A stretch of 64,000 nucleotides of DNA. Origin: Chrysemys picta bellii (lineage: Eukaryota > Chordata > Testudines > Emydidae). Location: the NCBI RefSeq assembly GCF_011386835.1, contig NC_088797.1, positions 88,918,264 through 88,982,263 of the forward strand, given 5' to 3'. Both the position numbers and the translations under genes were made by a program. Positions 10,790 to 20,514 of this stretch are shown here, one piece after another; position 1 is the stretch's first letter; the number at the start of each line of letters is the position of its first letter. Under the pieces are notes generated by a model. It worked only from the letters and a program-made list of their open reading frames with translations, made no database searches and was not told the origin of the DNA.

Positions 10790-10996
10790 TATCAGAGGGG
10801 TAGCCGTGTTAGTCTGGATCTGTAAAAAGCGACAAAGAGTCCTGTGGCACCTTATAGACTAACAGACATATTGGAGCATAAGCTTTCGTGGGTGAATACC
10901 CACTTCGTCAGACGCAAGTGGGTATTCACCCATGAAAGCTTATGCTCCAATACGTCTGTTAGTCTATAAGGTGCCACAGGACTCTTTGTCGCTTCG
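10790..10996 (+). mobile_element. Asymmetric palindromic element, copy A
   Basis: A left arm is followed by its reverse complement around a short centre near 10905-10920. The whole unit is flanked by a 13-bp duplication, taagtttgtaagg (10777-10789 and 10997-11009), so it inserted as one piece. The left arm carries about 37 extra outer bases (from tatcagagggg) that the right arm lacks. It sits inside an LTR. The class is not certain; I suspect a Penelope-like origin because the centre resembles a hammerhead ribozyme. Confidence 0.85.
10874..10911 (-). ncRNA. Hammerhead-ribozyme-like core in palindrome copy A
   Basis: Read on the minus strand, the segment gives CUGACGA, one extra A, a hairpin GUGGGU-AUUC-ACCCAC, then GAAA, a short hairpin AGC-UUAU-GCU, and C. 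This is the order of the hammerhead core: CUGANGA, stem II, GAAA, and a three-pair stem III ending at a UH cleavage site. Two points weaken it. The extra A between the core and stem II is not canonical, and I cannot see a convincing stem I. Other arms carry changes in the core. Activity is unknown. Confidence 0.45.
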
Positions 10997-11485
10997 TAAG
11001 TTTGTAAGGGCATTGAAAGGGTTAAGATCAGCTTAGAATGCATTTTGCTTTTATTTAATTTGACCAAATCTGATTTCTTGTGCTTTGACTTAAAATCTAT
11101 CTTTGTAGTTAATAAACTTGTTTGTTTATTCTACCTGAAGCAGTGCGTTTGGTTTGAAGCGTGTCAGAAACTCCCCTTAAGATAACAAGCCTTGTACATA
11201 TCAATTTCTTTGTTAAATTGACGAACTCATATAAGCTTGCAGCGTCCAGCGGGCATAACTGGACACTGCAAGACGGAGGTTCCTAGAGTTGTGTCTGGGA
11301 CCGGAGATATTGGCTAGTGTCATTTGGTTGCACAATCCAAGGAGCAGCTTACATGCTAGAGTCTGTGCATGAACAGCCCAGGAGTCGGGGTTCTCACAGC
11401 AGAGCAAGGTAAAGCTGGCTCCAGAGTCAGGGATTGGAGTGACCTGGCAGATCACCGGTCCAGATAACAGAGGGGAATGTCACAC

Positions 11486-11860
11486 CCACCCAGCTCCATG
11501 TCAGTGCCCGGCTCCTGCAGGCCCTGCTGCCCAGGCAGCCCTCAGCCCCTGTTCTGGTCTTGCACTGCAGCCACCACTTCAACTCCACCCTGTCTGGGCT
11601 CTGAAAGCACTGCCACTGCTCAGGCTAAGAAGACAGACAGCGAGGAGCTCATCTGAAATGCTGTAGGGTGGAAGTTGCTAGGGGATAGAGTGGGCCAGTC
11701 AGGGGTTTCAGAGTGGGAGAGTTACTGGAGACTGGGAATGCAGGGCACGAGATATGGAGCTCCCCACTCTGGCAAATGAGAAATGACAGGTTTCTTGCCA
11801 AAATGGACACAGAGAAGGAATACACATTTTAGAAATAAGATATTGCTTTTTTTTTTAATC
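11486..11860. other. Unassigned DNA between LTR and hAT remnant
   Basis: No gene seen. This stretch separates the LTR from the region of derelict hAT sequence. Confidence 0.4.
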
Positions 11861-12418
11861 CACCCTGAAAAAAACTATCAATGTTTTTTTTAAATAAAAA
11901 AAAAAAAAAGACTAATTTAAATTGGAGGATTTTTATTTAAATCAGTTTTTCCCCTCAAAACTCCATCTAAAGATAGTTTTAATTAAGATACATTATAGCT
12001 CAAAGAGATTTCATCATGGAATAGGGATTATTAATTCTATAGTATGAGACCATATATTAATGTAATGTTTAAGAAAAGTTTTGTAAATAAGTTACAATAG
12101 TTCATGGACTAGGGACCCAATCTTATGGGGTTCCAGGGGCTTCTCTATAGATTATTTAAGTTAATCTTTCTATCTAACCAAAGAGACTCAATGCTCAGTC
12201 TAAAAGATACCATCAGAGATGCTTAGTTTTGCAGTTCTCAAACTGTGGACTTGTGTCTCCAGAGATAACATGCTTGTTAACAGCAAAAATGTTTTTAAAT
12301 AAATATATAGAGGTGAGAAATAGCAGACATCAACCCTTGTGTACACAGACTCAATCCCTTACCTCTCTCTAAAAGTGCAAAGTTTCAAAAAGTTCAGTGA
12401 ATAAAAGATTGTTGGGGG

Positions 12419-13912
12419 TAGGGTTACCATCCGTCCGTATTTCCCCGAACATGTCCGGCTTTTGCGTCTTTAAATAGCCGTCAGGGAGGAATTGGTAACA
12501 AGGTTAAAAGGTCAGGGATTTCCTGCCCCCCCCCCCGTCCCTCCCTTCCATGCAGAGTGCGGCGCGGCTGATTGGGTGGCTAAGCCTGATTGCGCCACTC
12601 CCATTGGCCTCCAGCAGCCAGAGCCCCTCCCCTGCTCCCCCCGTGCTGCCTGCAGCCCAGTGTAACCAGATAAACAGCCCTACCGGCAGCGTGTTTTGCC
12701 TACACGTGGAGCCAGCATCTGACCAGCATGGGCATAGTAAGGGGAGTCCCGGGGGGCAGTCAGGGAACAGGGGGAGGGTTGGATGGGCCTGTCTGGGGGT
12801 GGAGGGGTGAATATGGGGTGGGGGGGTGGTGAGTTATATTATTTTGTGGTGCCCGAGCTCCAGCAATATCCAGGGCCAGGGGCTCTGCTCCCGCAATATT
12901 TGGAGCTGGGTCTCTCCCCCGGCCCTGCCTGGAGTGTGCCCCGGTCTCCACCTGCTACCCCCACTCCACGCATTTCCCCCCGCCGCGGGTCACCCCCGCC
13001 CCTGCCAGAAAGAAAGCAGCACACCCCTCTCCCCTGCCTCCTTGTGCTGCCCAAGTAGCACATTCCTACGCCCTCCCGGCAGCAACTGCTGTCTGCTGCC
13101 CCAGGGTCCTAGTGCCCCCCATCCACTAATGGCAAGGCAGGCTGCCCTTACCCTGCCCTTCCACCCTAGCCCTGAGCCTCTCCAACGCCCCAAACCCCTC
13201 ATCCCCAGCCTTCATCCCCCCGCACCCTAATCCTCTGCCCCAGCCCTGAACCCCCTCCTGCATCATGAACCCCTCATCCTCAGACCCACAGCCCTCACCC
13301 CTGCATCCCCTCCTATCCCCAAACTCCCTCCCCAACCCCCTCCCCCTTCCCACACACCCCCTCCTGCCCTCAAACTCCCTCCTAAAGCCTGCACCTCCTC
13401 CCTTTACACCGCCTCCCACCCCAAACTCCATCCCAGAGCCTGCACCCCTCACCCCCTCCTGCACACCCACGCCCTGCCCTAGCCCGGAGCCTGCACCCAG
13501 CATCCAAACTCTATCCCAATGCCTGCCCCCTGCACCCCTCCTGCACTCTAAATCCCCAGCCCAGGACCTGCACCCCAGACCTCCTCCCCCCACCCAACCC
13601 CCCTCCCAGAGCCTTAGGCATGTGGAGGGGGGCGGGTTCTGGGCACCACCAAAATTTCTATAAACCTGCCACCCATAAGGGTCGGGGCAGACAGGGGACA
13701 GGTAGGGTCCTGGGGGGCAGTTAGGGTGGGGGGGTTCTCAGGACGGGGACAGTCAGGGGACAAGAAGCGGGGGGGGGGGGGTTGGGGGTTCTGAGGGGGG
13801 CAGTCCGGGGGTGGGAAGTGGGAGGGAGTGGATGGAGGCAGGGGCGGGGCTCGGGTGGGGCTCCCCCCCCCCCAGTGTCCTCTTTTTTGATTGTGGAAAT
13901 ATGGTAACCCTA
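12419..13912. mobile_element. Non-autonomous hAT element with C-rich interior, 1.5 kb
   Basis: Ends TAGGGTTACCAT and ATGGTAACCCTA form a perfect 12-bp inverted repeat. A perfect 8-bp duplication, gttggggg, flanks them (12411-12418 and 13913-13920). The interior is GC-rich, with a long cytosine-rich tract of degenerate short repeats (about 12930-13620) and a guanine run near 13771. No transposase is encoded; the frames here are low-complexity. It is inserted into the older hAT region and shares the inner phrase acatgtccgg near its end with the element at 42549-43901. Confidence 0.88.
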
Positions 13913-14101
13913 GTTGGGGGCAGAACAGATCTGGACAAGGAGAAGTAGTCTGGAGATAAATGCGGGGGTGGGGGGGACAGGCAGTAGAAACAAAAATGAA
14001 ACTGAGCAGCATATTCCAGAAGTCTTGAGGTCTTTCTGAGTGTAGCCTTCATTGATTTGAGATCTACCATACCATTCTCTCACTAGAAGGGAAAACCTAT
14101 A

Positions 14102-14453
14102 ATGGCAGCAGGCCGTAAAAGAGACCCAGTTTGGGAATAAGAACCATTCAAGAAATATGTTTGCTGCTGATGTTTTAAATAAAGTCACACCAGTGAACTG
14201 GTGGAAGTCACTTAAGCACTTGGATTCAGAGACTGTTGTTAAAAGTGAGATTATCACTGCTACACCGGCAGAAGAAGCTACTGCTGTTAGAATATTTTCT
14301 TCTTTTGGACTAATTCATTCCAAATTGAGAAATCGTTTGGGCCCTGAAAAAGCAGGAAAGCTTGTTTTTCTTTTCCAGATTATGAACAGGAAAATGAAGG
14401 TGAAGACGACTGAGTTAGCTGCAGAAGCCAATATTTTAAGTTTCTCACGTTGA
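14102..14453 (+). pseudogene. hAT transposase remnant, internally deleted
   Basis: An ATG at 14102 opens a short piece, AAGRKRDPVWE, that resembles the start of a BED-type zinc finger, then hits a stop. From 14157 another frame reads NWWKSLKHLD, then AVRIFSSFGLIHSKLRNRLG and EKAGKLVFLFQIMN, the signature of the hAT C-terminal dimerisation domain. The large middle part of the transposase, including the RNase H-like catalytic region, is missing, so the N- and C-terminal parts are now almost adjacent. Such shortened copies arise by internal deletion and cannot move themselves. Confidence 0.75.
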
Positions 14454-15060
14454 CCTGGCTGACATAGGCTATTTCATTTTTGTTTTTGTTTTTTAAATAT
14501 TTCATTTAACTATTTTAGTTAAAAACTATTTTAACAAAAACAAACCTATTTTAAAAAACTTGAATGTTTAACTAAATTCAAAAATTCATATGCTTGTTTT
14601 GCTAAAATATTAAATGTTTGCTGTTGAAAAAAAAATCCAGAATACATAACGTCGTTTTAGTTAAATAAAACAATTTAAATGTCTGTCTGGTGATGTTCTC
14701 CTCCTAATACAGCATGGCAAGAAAATCCTCCAAATATTAATGATTAACCTGTTGAATTGGAGATAGTTCACCTCCCAATTACTTCATAAAATATCTGCTT
14801 CAATTACCTTTGATAAATGAAATAACCAAACAATCATTCATTTTCTGATATAGCTGTGAAACTAATCTGAAAAGTTTTCAAAATAAATCACTGTTTAAAA
14901 ATGTATAGTGTGTACCTTCTAAAAATGAAACCTACATCGATCTCTGAGTTGTGAAGAATATGTATTAAGGTTATAACAACCAACAAGAATGCACTTTTAC
15001 GTAGAAATCCATGATTAACTCGAGTCTTCCTGATTAGTGATTTAAATCAAACCTACCCTG

Positions 15061-15773
15061 CTTTTTTTAAAAACACCATGAAGGCACACCTATCTAGATG
15101 ATTTTCTGCATAGCATATCACTAGATATATATTATGTTTACAGTTCGATTTAATCCAATTTTCTCTACATATTTTTAATAGATCTTGTTTTGCTACAATC
15201 CCATAGACTTTAGGATGAGAATTTCAAACCAATCATCACAAAGAGGTTAAACAGTCTTCAGCATCTAAGAAGAGACAATGAGTGAAGACATCTGCAAACT
15301 ACCTTGCTAAGATTCTCCAGTGAAAAGAGACAAAATACAATCTCTTTCATGAGGCATGTCACTATTAAAGCACAGTCCTAATGATGCATGAAAAATACCT
15401 AACATCTGAGGACAAGAAGAGAATAAAGGGATATATGGGACAGACCCTGTATCAGTTTCTAAATGAGTGATGCTGAACAGTAACTTACTAAGTGAAATCT
15501 TGTCTACACTAAAATATGTTAGCGTTACCAGCACCATTGCAACCTTCTAGCATGCTACCTATAACACACCACCTATCCATAAACACAGAACACTTGTGCA
15601 CCATTGCAATAATACTTATTCTGGGCAGCTGGGTTAAAACACTGGTGATGGTAAAACACGAATATAAACTACAAGCAGCATCACTGGTAGCAACAGTGGA
15701 AAATTTTAAGGGAAAAAAAAAATCTATGTTCTGATACCTGAGCTGCATCCAGGGGGAAAAGTATTTGACTTTA
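15061..15773. other. Unassigned DNA
   Basis: No gene or repeat ends recognised. Confidence 0.4.
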
Positions 15774-15783
15774 TTACAATTAC

Positions 15784-16014
15784 GTTTTCCAGAGTAGCAG
15801 CCATGTTAGTCTGTATCCGCAAAAAGAACAGGAGTATGTGTGGCACCTTAGAGACTAACAAATTTATTAGAGCATAAGCTTTCGTGGACTACAGCCCACT
15901 TCTTCGGATGCATATATCGGTATATGCATCTGAACAAGTGGGCTGTAGTCCACGAAAGCTTATGCTCTAATAAATTTGTTAGTCTCTAAGGTGCCACAAG
16001 TACTCCTGTTCTTT
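15784..16014 (+). mobile_element. Asymmetric palindromic element, copy B
   Basis: Same architecture as copy A: a longer left arm starting near gttttccagagtagc, a centre with a small gcatatatcggtatatgc hairpin, and a right arm ending cctgttcttt. A 10-bp duplication, ttacaattac, flanks it (15774-15783 and 16015-16024). The outer end of the left arm is again absent from the right arm. Confidence 0.85.
15870..15907 (-). ncRNA. Hammerhead-like core, copy B left arm
   Basis: The minus strand gives CCGAAGA in place of CUGANGA, the extra A, stem II GUGGGC-UGUA-GUCCAC, then GAAA and the AGC-UUAU-GCU hairpin with C at the expected cleavage position. The U-to-C change at the second core base would probably impair activity. 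The right arm (15930-15967, plus strand) instead reads CUGAACA with the same stems. No stem I seen. Confidence 0.35.
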
Positions 16015-16024
16015 TTACAATTAC

Positions 16025-17544
16025 ATTGTAATGAACGCAACAGTATGTCTCAGCAAATTCATCCAAATACATTTAACGCAACTTCTACATATAAATTTAA
16101 GATTAAATTCTTAAAATAGCGATAATGATGCGTCTCTCTCATGTAAGGAATTATAGGCCAATATATGAACACGGTCTGAAATACTAACATCCTTAAATTT
16201 TCTTTGAAAGTAGGTTTTATTCTCTTTCCTTTCAGCAGAAAGAAGTCAGTTGAAACAAGCAGTACTAATAAATCTGAAATGTAACCACACTCCCCCCATC
16301 CCCCACCCAAAAAAAAACCAGAAAAAAGACTGATTTGGAACTAAGTTCATATTAAAGGGATATTGTGAAGCAGATACAAACTTAAATTTAAGGTCTAGGG
16401 GATTATCTTCAAAATCTAAGATCAACTGAAATATTTCCATGATGTTTTCTTTCCTATTCAAAAATATTTTGTTGGATTTAAAAAAAAGATTGTCCTTACA
16501 TGCAAGCCAGCCACTGCAGGATTGTGCTAGTGCATGACATGCAAGTAAGTGAAACTCACTTAGCGAGTGAAATTCAGAGGGAACAAGTCAGCATTAATGG
16601 TATAATTAGTCAGATTTTTTTCTTGGACGTTTCTAATTTCCTAATCTGCTAGGATATTTGTTATAAGAGGTAAAGAAAATTTAGTCTTGAAAAAAATTAG
16701 TTTTAAACCTGACAGTGTCCCTTTAAACTACCATAATTTGAGGAATACTAGTTAGGTGCCCTACTGTGGAAAAGTTTGCTGACATGTCTTTCTAAACCAG
16801 TGGATTCTATGAAGCTGGATATCAGAAAGGCAAAATGGGAACCCTCCAGGAAGAAATTCTCCTAAGAGTTTAATATGATGTTTAGAGAACTCCAGAGACT
16901 CAGTCAGTCAAGAAATGATTAATGAGGTAAGTGAATCATATCATTCATTTTCCTTCAGAGCATGAAATTAAAATTTCTTGTTGAGAGAAAGGGAGGAGAG
17001 TAATGAATAGCACACAGACTTTTGCAGACAAACTGATGATTCAGAAAGAAAGCAGTTTTAAACCATAAATAAGGGGGGGGGGGGGGAGGTTGCATCAGGA
17101 GGCTGCTGCAAAATACTTTTTAATATGTACTAACATAGGACACCAGAATACTCAACAATTTAAGGGGATGTTTTGAACCATGAGACTGATATCAAATGAA
17201 AATATAGCAAAGTTATTTGGACAGAAAGAAACTGGACAAATACATAAAAAAGTATATAATAGGAAAATTAAGACTAAAGGAGAACGAGAGAGGCAATAAA
17301 CAGGGTCTGACACATACAAGTAGTGCTGTGGTTTGGAATTCCTGGCAAACACGTTCCTGACCCCATATTTGCAATATAAGATATTGGTAGATGTTGGTTT
17401 CTCAGTTACAGCATATTATAGGCTTTGCAATACTGATCAAGATCCATTGCGACATAGTGATCCACCTGCTAAAACCTGCTGAATTAGGATCAGAGTACAT
17501 GGGATGACTGAAGAAAAGAACCTCTCCTTGGTTAGGTTTTACCA
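16025..17544. other. Unassigned AT-rich DNA with a guanine run
   Basis: No gene recognised. A run of about 15 G lies at 17072-17086 and short A-rich runs near 16308. The minus-strand frames here are short. Confidence 0.4.
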
Positions 17545-17632
17545 GTCCTGGTTATGAGCTCAGATAACTGAATTGGTACAGCATCTGACTTTTAATCTAA
17601 GATTTCATGGTTCAAGACCCTTTTTATGCAGT
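17545..17632 (+). repeat. tRNA-Lys-derived SINE fragment
   Basis: The stretch GAGCTCAGATAACTG resembles an A box, then CTGACTTTTAATCT carries a TTT anticodon arm as in tRNA-Lys, and GGTTCAAGACC resembles a B box. Tortoise pol III SINEs derived from tRNA-Lys are known from turtles. The tail is lost. Confidence 0.6.
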
Positions 17633-17639
17633 TTTATTT

Positions 17640-17800
17640 AAGGAAAGATGGTCCAATGGCACTAGCATGGGACTCAGGAGATGTGGGTTCGATTTCCTGC
17701 TCTACCAGACTCCCTTGTATGACCTTGAGCAAGTCACTTAGGTGCTCACCAGGGAGTTGTGAAAATTCAGACTAAAGATTGTGATCTCAGATACTCTGGC
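17640..17800 (+). repeat. MIR/CORE-SINE-like repeat
   Basis: Begins with a tRNA-like head (GGTTCGATTTCC as B box) followed by the phrase TGTATGACCTTGAGCAAGTCAC, which is the well-known conserved core phrase of MIR-type SINEs. It lies a few bases after the tRNA-Lys SINE in the same orientation. It is old and degraded. Confidence 0.65.
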
Positions 17801-18599
17801 GATGAGGGCAATTCAAGCACAAAAGGTAGGTTAGTCTAATCATATGCATATTGTCAGTCTCTCCTGTGTAATATGGTCATGCAGCCAAGTCACTTGCTGA
17901 ATAATGACAGAATTTTTTAATTGTTCTATTGTAGGGCTCAAGAATCAAAACTTCCATGTGAAAAAAATTAAGTCCCTATTCCTTATCACTGCTTATTAAA
18001 CAGAATCAAGATAAAAGTACAAATCATCAGGTATGCCCAAACTCTACTTGGTGTATTTGAGAAGGGGTAAGAATAATTAACTTTACAATCTCTAGTTCCC
18101 CACCCCCATCTTGAGGAAGCCCATGTCTGGATTGGTTCTCTCTCAGCACAAGTTAGAACCCTGGGACATTTCACCAATCCCAGATGACCAGAGCAGAAGT
18201 GTGTTCCAGCAAAACCCCAACATACTCATTACACAGTGGGGTGAGGAGAAGCAGTAACAAGTGGCCTAGAGAACAGATGTTCTTCTAACACAAGGGGAAT
18301 CCTCAGCAGCCCCATTAGGGTAATACCATCCCGCAACACAAAAAGGAATGAGCAGAAGACAAATGTGCTTACATGTGTTGGGAGGTTTTTTTAGTTGGAG
18401 TAGCAAAAGCAGGGGCAGCTAGCTGCAGCGGTGGGCAGGGGAATGAAGAATTCCACAATGTAGTTACTGTGCAGCAGCACGGAAATTAGAAAATAGAGCT
18501 GAAGGGGAGGATAGGGGCGGGGAGGAAGAGAAGAGGAGTGAGAGTTTCCTTCTTGACAGGAACTTAGGAGGGAAGACTATGACAGCAGCAGGAGATAGC
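17801..18599. other. Unassigned DNA leading into a CR1 5' region
   Basis: No gene seen. From about 18420 the sequence becomes purine-rich, possibly the 5' untranslated part of the CR1 element that follows, but I cannot place its start. Confidence 0.35.
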
Positions 18600-20215
18600 A
18601 ACGGTAGAGACCCGAGGAATGAAAGAGACAATGAAGATGACTGGGTATAAAAGCTGTGGCATGTACATTATTCTGGAGAGGGTACCTAAAAAGTGATTCA
18701 TTTGTATTAAGTGCCATCTGATAGATCTGATGCAAGAGAAGATTTGAGGTTTGGAGTTGCAGTTAGAAACTATAGCTGAGTTTTGAAGGGGATTTGAGTG
18801 GATAGAGGAAAGGAAAGGAGAAGCCTGAAGGGAAGCCTCAAGACTTGCAGATGCATGCTGGACCAGAGAACTGTGAGGGTAAACTGCTGGATTAAGAAAG
18901 TGAACAGTGGAAGCATGCGACTATGAGAACAAAGGCAGAGGAACAGACCAACTAGTGAAGAAGAAAGAGCTGAGGAACAGGTTTGCTGATTTGGAAAAAG
19001 AAGGGGGAGAGGCAGGCAGTAACAGAAGATGGGAGAGAAGGAAGAATAAAAGAGCACTAGTCCTACAAGAAGAGGGGAAGAGACAATGGAGATAGCCAGA
19101 GGATGACTCGCTGAAGATTGCAAGTGAGAACAGAAGACAATATGACTTGCAGCCAGAAAGAAGAGGGAAGGCCAAAGAATTGCACCAACACTGGAAGAAG
19201 CAGATCTACATGACTGGGACCTCCCTACTAAGAACAGACAGGCCTGTCACCAGAGCTTATCTGGAGAACAGAAGAATGTACTGTTTGCCAAGAGCAAAGA
19301 TACAGTATGCAGACCTGAAGCTGAAGGGGATCCTAATGGAAGCTGGAAAGAATCCACAGACTGCTTCCCACATGAAGGACAATTATATTGCTAGATTCTT
19401 ATGGGATGTATCACCAAGGAAGACTATGCCAGGCTGAGGAAGATGCTTAAAGAAATGGAGGTACAGGTGATCTTCACTGGGATTCTACCTCTCCCAGAGG
19501 AGAAAAGTGAAGACGAGGCAAGAATATGTTGATCAAGAGCTGGCTCAGGCAATGGTGCTATAGGGAGCAGTTTTGTGGTATTCCACGACTGGCAGGCATT
19601 CACAGAGGACTGTTCTTATGTGATGGATGCCACCTGAATAGGGAGGGAAGCAGTCTTCTGGGATGGAGGTTGGCACAACTAATTAACATCTTTAAACTAG
19701 GAATTTGGTGGAGACAGTTGGGAGATGCTCATATAATCACCACACCTAATTCTACTGTGGAGCAAGAAGAAAATCAAGTGGGAGGATCCAGCAATGGAGA
19801 AAGGAACAACAGAGGGTAGGAGAATGGTCAAGAGGAAAGATAGTGCCAATACTACTGACAGTAACAGTCAGGTAGGCGATACAAACAATAAAATGACTGC
19901 ACCTAATTGGACAAGGAATCTGGCTGAGATCAAAACAGAAACAGCTAAGACATTTGTACACAAATTCAGGGGGCCCTGGTAACAAAATACAAGAGAAAAC
20001 CAGATATTTTAGGGATAACAAAAACAGGGGGATAGTAGTCTGGAATACAAGTGTTGAAAGATAAATGCTGTTCAGGAAAGACAGAAATAAAAGGCAAAGG
20101 TGATGGAGCAGCACTGTATATTAACGATGAAGCAGACTGTCAAGAAATTAGAAGTGATGGAATGGATAAAACAATCTGTTTGGGTCAAAAATCGCGTTGG
20201 GGAAGAAAACTAACA
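18600..20215 (+). mobile_element. CR1 LINE 5' part: ORF1 esterase and start of ORF2 endonuclease
   Basis: Frames around 19206-19400 read TGTSLLRTDRPV and MYCLPRAKIQ, where CR1 ORF1 has a GDS-type esterase block and a CLPGA block. About 19459-19500 reads EMEVQVIFTGILPLPEE and 19526-19700 reads SWLRQWCYREQF and CDGCHLNREGSSLLGWRLAQ, the end of the same SGNH/GDSL-like domain. Then 20000-20170 reads DILGITKT and GKGDGAALYINDEADCQEIR, the start of the ORF2 endonuclease. Several frame changes and stops show it is dead. It ends abruptly just before a hAT fragment at 20228. Confidence 0.7.
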
Positions 20216-20227
20216 GATGCTCTACCT

Positions 20228-20372
20228 CAGTGTTTCCCAAACTTGGGACACCGCTTGTGTAGGGAAAGCCCCTGGCGGGCCAGGCAGGTTTATTTACCTG
20301 CCGTGTCCGCGGGTCCAGCCGATCGCGGCTCCCACTGGCCGCGGTTCACTGCTCCAGGCCAATGGGAGCTGC
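20228..20372 (+). mobile_element. Truncated hAT MITE
   Basis: Starts CAGTGTTTCCCAAACTTGGG, a typical hAT left end, and its interior matches that of the element at 31622-31953 (for example the block cgatcgcggctcccactggccgcgg). The right half is missing where a half copy of the palindromic element begins. Confidence 0.7.
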
Positions 20373-20373
20373 T

Positions 20374-20514
20374 GGAGCATAAGGTTTCTTCAGAAGTGGG
20401 GGGTTTTACCCACAAAAGCTTATGCCCAAATAAATCTGTTAGTCTTTAAGGTGCCACCGGACTCCTCATTGTTTTTATGGATACAGACTAACACGGCTAC
20501 CCCTCTGATACTTG
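20374..20514 (-). mobile_element. Half copy of the palindromic element (single arm)
   Basis: One full arm in the opposite orientation to the other copies, ending in the outer sequence agactaacacggctacccc and ctctgatac. Only a scrap of the second arm is left (gagcataagg). The hammerhead-like region is degraded. No target duplication found. Confidence 0.75.

Larger units (their letters stand above)
10204..11485 (+). mobile_element. LTR of an endogenous retrovirus-like element, probably solo
   Basis: The block ends GGGAATGTCACA at 11485 and contains a typical LTR-type AATAAA at 11111-11116, followed by a TTGTTTGTTTATT stretch. I recall this sequence family as a common turtle LTR. No gag or pol frame adjoins it on either side, so it looks like a solo LTR left by recombination. 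The left end is uncertain (near 10204-10220) and I could not find a matching target duplication. A 207-bp palindromic element is inserted inside it at 10790-10996, so the LTR is older than that element. Confidence 0.6.
11861..15060 (+). mobile_element. Derelict autonomous-type hAT transposon region, left limit uncertain
   Basis: The right end is taken as TTTAAATCAAACCTACCCTG at 15060, a hAT-style CCCTG terminus with a sub-terminal TTTAAATCA motif. Similar TTTAAATCA motifs occur on the left at about 11930-11945. Between them are the remains of a transposase gene (14102-14453) and much AT-rich sequence. A second hAT element (12419-13912) is inserted within it. I could not define the left terminus or a target duplication; a ccaccctg at 11862-11869 is in the wrong orientation for one. 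Confidence 0.45.

Noticed and set aside
10790..10996. Palindrome considered as a rho-independent terminator or a CRISPR-like repeat
   Set aside because: The sequence is vertebrate, the unit has a target duplication, and similar copies are dispersed instead of in an array.
13126..14070. Several proline- or glycine-rich frames
   Set aside because: They come from the C-rich tract of a hAT element and have no domain.
18770..19175. Serine/leucine-rich minus-strand frames
   Set aside because: They are antisense to the purine-rich CR1 5' region.
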